A stretch of 64,000 nt of DNA, taken from Callaeas wilsoni (Eukaryota; Chordata; Aves; Passeriformes; Callaeidae). The position numbers and the translations under genes are program-made. The notes under the pieces are model-generated. The model saw only the letters and a list, made by a program, of their open reading frames with translations. It ran no database searches and had not been told where the DNA came from. Below, piece after piece: positions 13,619 through 24,690 of the stretch (positions within the stretch are counted from its first letter, which is position 1; each line of letters starts with the position of its first letter). Location: NCBI GenBank assembly GCA_013398955.1, contig VWPU01009501.1, forward strand, positions 519,501 through 583,500. Direction: 5' to 3'.

Positions 13619-13800
13619 TGTATAAAGGTCCAGTTACACCTCTACCACCCTTTACATATAAACCATTCACAAAGCCTGGGGCTACGATTGGATGCAGCCA
13701 CGCCCAGACTCCTCTCTGAGGAGTTTGGAAAGCAAGGGTGGGGTACCTTTCTGTACCTCGTGACTCAGTGGGCGGTCTCTAATAAACTTTGTCTGAAGCT
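13619..13800 (+). promoter_or_regulatory. Possible promoter or LTR segment 5' of the CpG island
   Basis: Several promoter-type motifs cluster here: a TATA-like tgtataaagg at 13619, an inverted CCAAT box (attgg) near 13688, an AP-1 site TGACTCA at 13761-13767, a GC box GGGCGG at 13770-13775 and a poly(A)-signal-like AATAAA near 13780. Order and spacing resemble a retroviral U3-R region running into a GC-rich tail, or an ordinary promoter. No target duplication was found for LTR-like ends. The motifs are common, so the functional reading is inference. Confidence 0.35.
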
Positions 13801-13968
13801 CCCACTGCTCCGCGAGCGTTCCCGGGCGGCGCGGAGGCGCGGGGGTGCGCGGCTGTTCCCTGCCCGAGCCGGCGGCACCCGGCGCCGCCGCGGCTGCCCC
13901 GGGCTCGGCCTGCAGGGAGCCCAGCCGCTGCGTCCTGCCGCTGCCCCGGCGGAGAAGGCATCTCACAG
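13801..13968. promoter_or_regulatory. Short dense CpG island
   Basis: About 165 bp is extremely GC-rich with many CpG dinucleotides, in sharp contrast to the AT-rich DNA for kilobases on both sides. Such islands in vertebrates usually mark promoters or unmethylated regulatory DNA. Directly downstream an ATG near 13973 opens a frame of only about a dozen codons, so no coding first exon is evident. Overlapping open frames on both strands (for example 13589-14020) are a by-product of low stop-codon density in GC-rich sequence. It could be the promoter of a noncoding transcript, an alternative first exon, or the GC-rich part of an old LTR. Confidence 0.6.
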
Positions 13969-16900
13969 CAAACATGAGGCGAGAATGTGTTTCAGACAAC
14001 CTGTTAAAATAGAAGTGTAAATGTTATACTGAAGCATTGCGTTTAAATTTAAATCTTCAACAGCTACAGTTGCAGAGGAGTCTGTATGAGGAAAGACTGG
14101 ATATTTAAAGTCTTAACAGCTTTTGTTTAAAGCTATTCAGAGCATTGTAAATACATTTCATAATGTTTTCTATTGTTTACAATGTTTTGTGTGGGTATGT
14201 AGTGTTTGCTTATTCAGAAACTGTATAGAATTCTCTGTTTGAAGAGAATGGGGAGTTGTTAACATTTATTTATCAGTGTTTTGCATACCACCATCCCTGA
14301 TTTTTAACTATGTAATGCTTTCTCAAAAGTCAGAAAAGAAACCTGACTTACAAATGAATGAAGTTTTGTTGCAGGAAAGTGAGGTCTACAAAGTGAAGTA
14401 TAATATTATCTCAGTTTCCCTACTATGTAGCACGAATATTTTCAAGTATTTTGTCTCAAGTATATTTGGCATGTTTTAAATACTGATTTTTACATCAATC
14501 AGACCTTCATCCCTGTGGTGAAATTCAGGGTATTTTTCTCCATTGCTTCCAGTGGCAAGAAGTCTAGCTGTTGCCACCCTTGAGGTATCCGCAGGTCTTT
14601 ATCAGAATTGGGTAACTGGGCATTACAATTCACCTGGGCAGATACAGCATTGCTGCCCATGGATCTTTACTCAGCCAAAAGAAAGAGCACTGCCTCCTGC
14701 ATGGCCAGTGCTGATGCACACAGATTTTTATTTGTCCTTCAGCCAAAACCAGGGCTGACCAGAACTGGTTGGTTATTTTTAAGAAAGATAACATTTTCTT
14801 TAGACAATTACACAGATTTTTTAATCAATCAGTATCAACATGGGAGTTGCAGAAGTTATCTCGTAACTATTGATGCTGCTTTCTCCTCAATGCCTGGCAT
14901 GATCCTGTTTCAGCAATTTTGCTTTAAAAAAGGGTAGTATTATGTAGGGTTTTCATATTCTGATGTCAGGTTTCACATTTGCTCAGAGAAACGAACTTCT
15001 GATCCTGGACTTCCCTCTTCTGGCAGTTCAGTGTATTCTTCAGACTTATGTGACTCAAATGCCATGTGACTTGGGCGGTCAAACATAACTAAGCAGTGTA
15101 ACCTAAATGATGAATATTGAACACTCCATCTGAAAATATTAAGTGAGAGGAAAACTTATTTGAAATTTGGGGACAATTAATTAAATTAAAGTAATACTGA
15201 CAAACATGACATATTTCTGCATACAGATATTCTTCTTCATCATTTATTGATTCAGTATTGGTAGACCATATTGGTAAAGGTAGCCCTCCAGAATATATTT
15301 GCTGTATTCACAGATCATTTTATTAGAGAAAAATATTCTTCACAATTAGCTGAATCCCCCTCACTCCTAATGTAGCACTCCTGACCATGGGCAGATTAGT
15401 GTGAAATTTAATTTGTGCTAATCTGTCCGAGACCGAGGAAGCACAAAATATATTTTATGCGGTGTTTACTCACTTTACCATATATAGATAAATGCATGAG
15501 TGACAAATCATGCAGCTTCAGGTTTACTGGAGTGAAAATCTATAGTGCCATTAGGCCTGGATTTCATTATTTCATTTTTGTTGCCATGGGAAAGCAAGGA
15601 CTGGGCTCATATTCTTAAGCAAATATAAAGATGAAAATCTGTAAAGTTTTAAAATAGGTTTAGACATATCAATTTATATCTGCAGAGTAAATATAAGTTT
15701 TCTGCTACTTTCATATGGGTTATGTGGAAAGGATTCTTTTTCTTTTCTTTATATAGTATTGACAATATTTTAGATAACTTAGAGAAGTAGATCTCTTTGG
15801 AGGAAAACTATGAAAAGCTGCAGACTATGTGATGGAAACTAAGAGTAATTTGCTGCATGAACATGTGAGAACAGCTGCTCCTCTGTTTTCAACTGCAGTA
15901 GGAGTGCTGCTGGTTTTGCAGGATCTTGTTTCAGGAATCAGTTCTGATCAGCTTTACCATGATAAAACCAGATGTGCGAGTGAGCCTGCTCGTGCACCAA
16001 TTGTAGTGTGTCCAAAGAGGGCTGCAAAAAAGTTGGTACTATTCAGACATTGCAAAGCTCTCTCAATAATTTTCACATGGTTTCAAATTACATGCTGTAT
16101 ATGCCCCCCAAGAGCTTGCAAAACAGTGAGATGAATGCTAAAATATGACACAGTTTGAGAGTTATTTATAAATGATATTTGGGATCATGTTTGCTGTAAA
16201 AGCAAGGGCCATTGAGTAGCTTCCAAGAGTTGTTTGGCATTTATTCTTTTTTTTTTTTTTAATGAATTATTCTCTGTGATTTATATTTATGGCCAAAATG
16301 GAATTGAGTGTCTTGCCAGTAGGAGCCTGGCAGAGTTCAGCCCGTGTTTTGCTATCCATAGACAACTCCATCACTAATTTACTGATGCAATACAGGAAAG
16401 CAAGGCAAGGGTTGTGGAATCTGCAAGCAGTGGCAGAGATGCTCAGGGTGGATAAGCAGGTGCCCAGGATTTCTGTGAATTTGGGCATATTTCTTTAGGA
16501 TTAGATCCAAATTGGACAACCAGTACATTGTGAGAATTTACCCATTGTGCGATTTGCAATCTGCTATGGAAGTGCTTGCAAAAGGCTGCACTGGGATGTC
16601 CCACAAGGACTTTATGTTGCATAAGTGATTCAATCTGATCAATATGAACTTCCTGACAGATGGAAGCAAAAGCCTTATTTTTTGCATCTAGCTAAAGTCA
16701 GAGCTAAAACATCTTCAGTGTTGTAGGTACTTTAACTGCTGGGTTGTGGGGTGATTTCGACAGGATAACAGCAGTTTGCTTTTGGTCTTTTACAAAGGCA
16801 GATTTTGATGGGGTTTATGCAGCAAATGTTCTCTCCTTGTATTTGCTGCTCTCTTTTATGACTCCCAGTGTCCACGTGTGCCTGTTAATCACACATAGCC

Positions 16901-17404
16901 AATATTCAGGTGGCCATGCCATGTGTTGGCAGACTGCAGCTGAATCCTGTTTGTTTTTTGTAACCAAACATAAACAATGTACCAATACACTTTGAAAACC
17001 TTTGCTGCTATGGTTCAGCAGTTGAGCTAAAATATTAAAGGGCAAGTGTGTTAATGTGTTGCAAGGTCACTTGAGGAAAATAAAACCTTCTGTAAAACAT
17101 TCATACAGTTCAAAAGAAAATACGTGTATTTTGCCATTGGACAGAACCATTATAGTTAATGGTCATTATTATATTTGATTTATTGTTCGTATAAAACCAC
17201 AGACTTATGGTGTATAACAGGCCTGTACCTCTTACTGTGCTAGCCAGCCAAGTCTGCTCCTGAACGTCTCCAATTCAAATATTCATTTGAATTTCAAACA
17301 TGTTGAAAAGAAGCATTTTAATTTCTCAAACCGAATCTGTTTAAGAGCCAACAGACTTCAGGTCTGATTCAGCATTAAATGTGCCTTTGTCTTCCCTGCT
17401 GAGG
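13969..17404. other. AT-rich DNA without recognised feature
   Basis: No recognised repeat, RNA gene or exon. It contains a poly-T run at about 16246-16260. Open frames up to about 100 codons (such as 15829-16134) show no recognisable domain. Confidence 0.5.
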
Positions 17405-17478
17405 TCCCTGATACTTCCCTGCCTCCTTGATACCTCCCTGATACTTCCCTGCCTCCTTGATACCTCCTCCTCCTCCTC
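17405..17478. repeat. 30-bp minisatellite, two units plus (TCC)n
   Basis: Two perfect tandem copies of a 30-bp unit that begins tccctgatacttccctg and ends ccttgatacc lie at 17405-17434 and 17435-17464. A short TCC trinucleotide run follows to about 17478. Confidence 0.9.
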
Positions 17479-20400
17479 TGTTTATGGACTGAGTTTTATT
17501 CCCATGGTGCAATTCCCCTTAGAGGCTAAAAGCCAAGATTTAGTTGGAAATTTCTGTGTTTATCTTAGCAAAGGATTTTGTCCATCAAGGGAGACATGTG
17601 ACCAATGCACTCCTCTAACCTGAAGAAGTCAGCTTAATAACTGAAAAATTTAAAACTAGGCATTATGCAAATTTGCTTTCCCTTTGGACTTTCCTAACCC
17701 CAGTCATGCCCAACCCATGGATTACATCAGACTGTTCTCTTGTCATCCAAAATCCCCCTTGACTCCTTATCTCATTCAGGTACTCTTGGAAAAATCTGGC
17801 ATAGCAAGCAAAACCAGGCCTAGCAAGCAGCAAAGAAAAGATTGCAAATACTTCTTCCTCTTTGGGATGTATTTCCTGACAGTGCTGCTATTGACCTAGC
17901 TCAAGAGAATAGTGAGTGATATGATAACACAGTCAAGCATTGGTATTCATAATACTATTACAAGCAACTAATCTTTCACAACTAGTTCTGTCACTAAAAA
18001 AACTCAAGCCATTCTTAGAAGTGTTCACACATGTTGTCTGGATTTGAAAGTAGATGTTAACTGCCTCCACTTAACTTGGTTACTAATACACAGCATCACT
18101 TTAGCTCCAGAAATTTGAACAATACTTTTGACAGTGAAAGAGACTCAAATATATCGTTTGGAAGGTTCGGGAAAGGGAAATGAACATTCAAGTGAAAAAG
18201 GAAGTTCCTAAGCTGCCTTACACAGAAGTGCACAAAGGAATATCAAAGAAGAAATGCAAGTATCATCTTCTCATGGATTTTTGACAACATTATATTCTGG
18301 TCAAAGCTCAGCAGCAGTTGAACCACAGTATTCTGGCTATTTCCCTGTTACAATGATTAAAGACATCAAAAACGTAAGCTGGATCAGAATTTTTCCTCTC
18401 TGGATGTCAAGTAATTTGCAAATCTCTTTTACATTTTTCAAGCTAGCAGGATGCTGATAAGATCTCTCACTGAAAACATCCTCAGTTGCATTTAGGACTG
18501 TTTTATTCTTTACCTCTCAAAACTATTTTAACCTCTTTCTCAAGTTCATTCAAGAATTGGGCCCTAGAATTATTTACAATAACTCACTCCCTGTGTGTGA
18601 AATTCGAAATTACAGTTCAAATCACTTTCTTACTCCCCTGCACAGAAAATATATGATACTTGTGCTTACACATTGTAGACCCACACTCCCAGCTGCAGCT
18701 GGCATTATAGATTATAGATTATTATCTGTGCCTTTTTACAAGGTCATCCATTCCTTTCTTGTTGCTTTATGAGTTTTTCTACTCTTGTCATTTTAAGTGG
18801 TATCATGTCTATCGATCATCATCTTCATGTCTTCAGTTTTCATGTCAGTCTCTTGCTGTCTCAGATTGAAGCTTCAAAATTTTTATCCTGTGCAGGCATT
18901 GTAACTGGAATCACACCTAACCTATTACAACTGCCATAATATCTTCCACATGATTACTGGAAGTACAGTACATCTGATAGGATCTGGAAAGCAAAGTAAA
19001 GACTGTAGTCAATAGTGACTTCTCTGCTGCCATTGGAAAACATTTTTAACTTCCCAGGAATTATTACCATCACAAGAATCTAAATGCCTCAAAAATACAA
19101 TAAAAACTAAAACCTGTCTGCTGATTGTTTTTTTCCATTTTACCTCTAAGTATTAAACCTATAGATTTCCTGATGAAAGATTTTGATACATTTAAATTAT
19201 TTGGCTTAATACGGAGAAGATGAAAATACCTGACATCACCAGAACAATCACAATAAAATGATACCTTTGGTATTTTTATGTATTTTGATCAGCTCTGTGA
19301 GTTATATGGACTTAAGCTAAAGGAAAATCAACTTTCTAGGACTTTATGTCTTATTCGTAGTAGAATTGCATAAGAGGATCAAACTCTACTTCCCATTAGC
19401 CATTCCCAGCTTTAATTTAAAGATAACTAAGTTATTGGAGAATTGTTTAGGTTGGAAAATACCTCAATAAAATGCTACAAAGAGTCAAATAAAGGTTTAA
19501 GTTCATATAACAGCTTTTAAACTATTAAAAAGACATGTCCATTAATAGTATCCATAATAGTGGATATTTACTGTACTGATAAATTGTTCTGTCAAGGCTG
19601 AGTTCTGAGCTGAAGTGAAAAGCTTGAACATTTACAGTGCAACTAAGCATTAACACATCACCAAAGCAGAAACTTGGATAGCTGAGGTTACAAACTGAAA
19701 AGATTAAATGAGTTTTAAATATCTAAAAAAAATTTATCATACACTATTGATATTTTGAATTTTTCAGATGTATTTTTACTTTATTTATTGCTAATGACTA
19801 ATTTAAAAGAGTGTTAAGAACTATTTCTGTAATAGTTTTTATGCATATATATTTAATAACGTCAATTTCTGTGTATCTGTGGGTTTTTTCCTAAAGAGTA
19901 TAACCTTGTAAGTAGGTCTGTACACACTGTATGACTAAAGTAATTTATATAGTAAATATACATTCCATTTCAAACATTAATCATTCTAAATATATGTAAA
20001 AAGTACCTCAAAACCACAGCTTTACTTCTAAACTAAGCAGAACCAGTTTAAGGTCGAGCCATGTCCCATGACTGCCCATTCTGTTCAGCTACCAGCATGT
20101 TTCCTGGCAATTTTAGCCCATATTAACTAGCTTTCTCACAGGCAAACTTGAGCATAATTTGATCTTCATGACATTTACTGAGCAACTAGAGTTCTCAGCC
20201 TCCTGACCAGTGCAGCATCCTAATGGATCCTAAAATAAGACAGTTAGAAATTCAAATAAAAACGTCCCTAGAAACCTTCGGAGGCAGAGATATAAAGCCT
20301 CACTTAATTTTTGTGTTGCAAAAGACACAACATTTATTTTTATATTTTGAGAACTTTTAAGCCAGCAGAAAAAATATAAGGCACACAGAATCTGATATTC

Positions 20401-21214
20401 AAATCTTTATGTTTTGACAACACACTAATCCTTCCTAAGTTGCAGACAAATAAAACAGCTACGCCTGTGATTGTGACTGCATGACACATAAGACCATGAA
20501 AATTTTGGAGAAGGAGGAGATTTTTAACTTCAGTTCTTTCTGGTCCTCTATGTTAACATCTCTAGGTGGTTGCTTATTTAATGACATCCTTTTTGATTTA
20601 AAACTGTAATGGCACACGTGCCCAGTCTGTTGCAATAAATGCTGTTGTGTCCTCAAACACCTTGATACAACTGATTTCCAGCCTGTTGCCAAAAGTGAAC
20701 CAATTAACTGGCTGGGGGATCATTTCTTCACTCCAGGTACCATCAGCTCATATATTTTTCTCCTACCTCCGTAATAATGTTAATACATCTTGTTTTAGTA
20801 GTTCAATGATACATAAACAATATTTTTCGTTTTCTTTGTTTTTCACTAGTTGGCCAGATTTATGACAAATTATGTGTCTGCATTAAATCAGAAATTAAAG
20901 AGAAAATATTAACTAGTTATTAACACAATTAAAATTAAGACTCTAGCATACGTATATACTGAGTGTTTAGAAGTTCATAAAATATGTAAATAATTTCTGT
21001 AAGTTGTCAGACTTTAAATTTATTTTATAGGGTGTCCCTACCCTTCTCTTTACATTCTTGTCAAAACACTAACATCTCAGGCAAGCTGACTTGCTGAACC
21101 CCTTAGGCTTCGTTTACATCACAGAGTTTGGAGTGATTCTGTATTATTTTACAGGGGAAATCTGTGTGCTCTCTTCATGTCAGTGCACCTGCAGGACAGT
21201 ACTTGCCTTGCAGT
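17479..21214. other. AT-rich DNA without recognised feature
   Basis: Nothing recognised. The sequence is strongly AT-rich, especially 19.4-20.0 kb. Open frames are short and motif-free. Confidence 0.5.
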
Positions 21215-22835
21215 TTCATGGAATCCCAGCATGGCTAAGACTGGTGAGCACCTCTGGAGTTTTTCCAGTTCAGCCCCTGCTCAAACAGGGTATAAATCAG
21301 AGCAGGTTGCTCAGGGCCATGTCCAGTTGTTTTTTTATTATCTCTAAGGATGGAGACTCCACAGTCTCTCTGGGCAAACTGTTGCAGTGCCCCATCACCC
21401 TCACAGTGTAAAAGTGCTTTTGCGTGATTGGGTAGAATTTTCTGTGTTTCAGTTTGCTTCTGGTCCTGTCACTGGGTGCCGCTGAGTAGAGTTAGGCTCT
21501 GATTCCTTTAATGTCCTCATCATTTGTTTTTAAATGTTGATTTATCTGTATGTGAGCCTTCTTTGAACAGCCCAAGCTCTCAGCCTTTCTTTGTACAGTC
21601 CATTCCCTTAATCATCCTTGTGGCCCTTTGCTGAAGTCACTTCAGTATGTCCACGTTCTCTCTTGTATGGGGGAGCCCAGCACAAGATACAGAGTCCAGA
21701 ATCCAGATGTGTCTCCCCAGGTCAGAACAGAGGGGAAGGATCAGTCTTCCTGGCTGCAAGGGTTCACTGCTGTCAACTTATCCATCAGGACATACAGGTC
21801 CTTCTCTGCCAAGCTGCTTTCCAGATGGTCAGCCTCCAGCATGCACTGGTGCATGCACCGGGGTTATTTCTTCCCATGACAAGGACTTTGTGTTTCTCTT
21901 TCTTGGACTTCATGAGGCTCATCTTTGCCCATTCCTTCAGCCTGTCCAGATCCCTCTGAATGGCAGCACAGTCATCTGCCAGTCAACCACTCCTCCCAGT
22001 TTTGTGTCATCTGCAAACTTACGGAAGGTGCATGATGTGCCAGCATCCAGGTCATTGATGAAGGTAATAAACAGTATTTGTTCCAGTACTGAGGACAACA
22101 CTAGTGACTGGCTGGAGCTAGACTCCACACTGCTGAGCTGCCCTCATGGCCCAGTGGTTCGGCCAGTTTTCAACCCACCTCCCTGTCCAGTTATCTAGCT
22201 CCTTCTCCATCAATATATCTATGAGGATGTTAAGGGAGACAGTGTTGAAACCCTTGCTAAGATCAAGATAAAAAGTATATACTCCTCTCCTCTTACCCTC
22301 TGAGGCAATTGTCTTATTATAAAAGGCTTTTAGATTGTTCAGGCATGATTTCCCCTTTGTAAATTCACATTCACTACTCACATTTCCCTTCTTATCCTTC
22401 ATATGTTTGAAAATAGTTCTTAGGATTACTTGCTACATCACCTTCCAGGGAAACAAGGTAAATCTGACCAGTCTATAGTTTGCTGGATCCTTGCCTTGTT
22501 CTTCCTTAAGATGAGAGTGACATTTGCTTTCTCTTGCCCTCAGGAACTTCTTCGAGTCCCCGTGAACTTTCACAGAACATCAAGAGTGAACTCACAATGC
22601 ACCAGCCATCTCCCTCAGCAGCCATGGATGCATCCTGTTAGGTCACATGGACTTAGTTAGGTATGTCCAGTTTGTTTCAATGTTCCCCAAACTGATCTTT
22701 GTTCACCAAAGGTAAATCTACTTTGATCCAGGCTTTCTCTCTGGTCTCGGAATCATCTTGGCCCTCTGGTTTCCCGTGATCCCTTTCAAAGGTAACATCA
22801 GACAGACAAAGCAAAGGATATCACCTCCCTGGAGC
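21215..22835 (-). mobile_element. CR1 LINE, 5'-truncated, with RT remnant
   Basis: A minus-strand CR1 whose 3' tail lies at about 21215 (plus strand catggaatcccagcatggc). Going up in coordinate it contains antisense 3' UTR, the ORF2 C-terminus and then the reverse transcriptase. The minus strand reads FADDTKLGG at about 21995-22025 and ILFITFINDLDAG just upstream. At 22118-22402 it reads FTKGKSCLNNL and YLDLSKGFNTVS, the RT palm and fingers motifs. The first catalytic aspartate region (YLDLSKGF) and the FADD motif are both readable, but stops and frameshifts separate them. Similarity fades around 22835. About 1.6 kb remains of an element several kilobases long, so it is inactive. It belongs to a subfamily close to the copy at 5.5 kb. 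Confidence 0.88.
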
Positions 22836-24070
22836 ACTTGGATTTTGTGCCGATGGGCACAAGTGAGCTGTGCCAGCAACCTGGGCTGAGACCGAACACA
22901 GGATGGCTACAAAGGGTGTTCAGCCTCTGGAGCAGCACTGGGTTCAGGTGACTCCAGGAGCAATCTGATAGATACACATCTGAAGTCCAGCACATGGGAT
23001 CTTAGAAAGGAGTCAAATTCATTTCAGCTTTGCAGAGGAGAAGCAGAGACCAGTTTGGCAGCTATAAATGCAGCAATAAAGATTCTGGGTTCTGGCACTA
23101 GCCAAGCATAAGGCTTAGTCTCCATGTTGAAGTTTCACTCCTGGTGACACATCATACAGAATGTAAAAGTCAATGTGGGTAGATCAAAGTTTATATGACA
23201 AACATAGACTACAGTGGCCCAATTTACGCATAGTCACACCCTGACGAGTAAATTTCTTCTTCATGAAGACACATTCTTCCAATTTGCTTTCTCTCATGCA
23301 TTTGCAATCGCTCTTGCACCAAAAACACAGAAAAAAACCCCTAATTTCATCTCAGAAACTAAAACAGCTCATTGCTGAATTTGATGAGCAACTTGGGCAT
23401 CAGTTATTAATGAAGCTGGCATAAAGTAGATAGGAGGTCAATAGGATGCACATAGTAATTAAAATGCAAAGTTTGCATTGTTTTTAAGTAATGCCATTGG
23501 GACATGAAATGCTGTTGGTGAATACAGTTTGAGAAACAACCCAATAACATCTAGAAACAGCAGATAAACGGATTTTTTGGCCATTACAGATAGTAAGAAA
23601 AACCTCATGAAAAAAAAAGATTACATTTTTAAATTATTTAACATTGTTACTTATTTTTATGGTAGCTGTTTATTAAAGTAAAATTGATCAGCTCAGTAGC
23701 CAATCAAATCTAAAATTAATTACTGTAAATATCCTTAATGTGTTTTCTGTCATTTACATGATATAATTTAACTTGCAAAGTCAGTGGGGCCCTGATAACC
23801 TCCTTTCCTTCTACAATGACAGCCATATCTTCCTAAATAGCAGGTCATGAAGTCTATTTATCATTTGTTAGCCTCCTCATCAAATATATAAACATTCCTT
23901 TTAGATTTTACTATTTTTGGATTTACTGTTTCAGCACACAAAGTATTTAAAATAAAAATCTACTGAGCCCCTTACAGGTTGAATGTTTTTTGAATGTCAA
24001 ATGCTATAACAATGGTGACAACAAACTATGTCGAGGCTTTCAGTGTGTCTTTGAGAAAATTCCCAGCATG
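22836..24070. other. Unassigned DNA, possibly conserved noncoding in its second half
   Basis: 22840-22995 is moderately GC-rich and unassigned. 23.6-24.07 kb is AT-rich and rich in homeodomain-like TAATTA cores, running into the motif cluster at 24071. No coding exon was recognised. Confidence 0.4.
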
Positions 24071-24110
24071 ACTGCATATGCAATTATGTATTTGCATGAA
24101 TATGCATAAC
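24071..24110. promoter_or_regulatory. Candidate POU/homeodomain binding cluster
   Basis: Within 40 bp lie tgcatatgcaatta, a perfect octamer in inverse orientation (ATTTGCAT at 24090-24097) and atatgcataa. POU-domain factors bind ATGCAAAT and related half-sites, and homeodomain factors bind TAAT cores, so this would be a dense candidate site for such factors. It has no transposon signature and sits in non-repetitive AT-rich DNA. The motif is seen directly. Enhancer function is inference from motif density alone. Confidence 0.35.
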
Positions 24111-24391
24111 ACTTGCCTTGAACCTCTTTGCAAACCAAATGTTTTCTAACACAGATGTTAGCGTTGGATTAATAGAAAAAGGTGTTCAATATCATGAAGG
24201 AAGAAAGCTTTCATTCTGGTAGTAGCTCACAAAACCTGTTTCAACCTGTTTATAAATTTACTCCTTTCCAGAAACAACTCCAACATATTCCTAGCTGCTA
24301 CCTCAAGAATATGAGGAAATAAATTGTCATGTGAAAGAGATTACACAGATCCAGAAAGGTGTAATCAAAGAAAGTTCTTCTGGGAGAAAAA

Positions 24392-24690
24392 GTAAAGAGG
24401 AAGAAGAGAAGAGAAGAGAAGAGAAGAGAAGAGAAGAGAAGAGAAGAGAAGAGAAGAGAAGAGAAGAGAAGAGAAGAGAAGAGAAGAGAAGAGAAGAGAA
24501 GAGAAGAGAAGAGAGAAGAAGAGAAGAGAAGAGAAGAGAAGAGAAGAGAAGAGAAGAGAAGAGAAGAGAAGAGAAGAGAAGAGAAGAGAAGAGAAGAGAA
24601 GAGAAGAGAAGAGAAGAGAAGAGAAGAGAAGAGGAGGAGAGGAGAGGAGAGGAGAGGAGAGGAGAGGAGAAGAGAGGAGGAGAGAAGAGT
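24392..24690. repeat. (GAGAA)n pentanucleotide microsatellite, about 300 bp
   Basis: A near-perfect GAGAA tandem array runs from about 24402, broken once near 24511-24525 by an irregular gagagaagaagag. It grades at about 24632 into GGAGA units and ends near 24690. One strand is all purine. Long frames on both strands across it (RREEK-type on plus, SSLLF-type on minus) are translations of the repeat and not genes. Such polypurine tracts can form triplex DNA and are length-polymorphic. Confidence 0.97.

Noticed and set aside
13589..14020. 143-codon frame across the CpG island, and overlapping frames on both strands
   Set aside because: GC-rich DNA has few stop codons, so open frames in several phases at once are a composition artefact.
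15829..16134. 101-codon frame as a possible small gene
   Set aside because: No signal peptide, domain or start context of note, and similar frames occur throughout the featureless DNA.
24392..24690. CRISPR-like regular array
   Set aside because: The repeat unit is 5 bp without spacers and the context is vertebrate, so it is a microsatellite.
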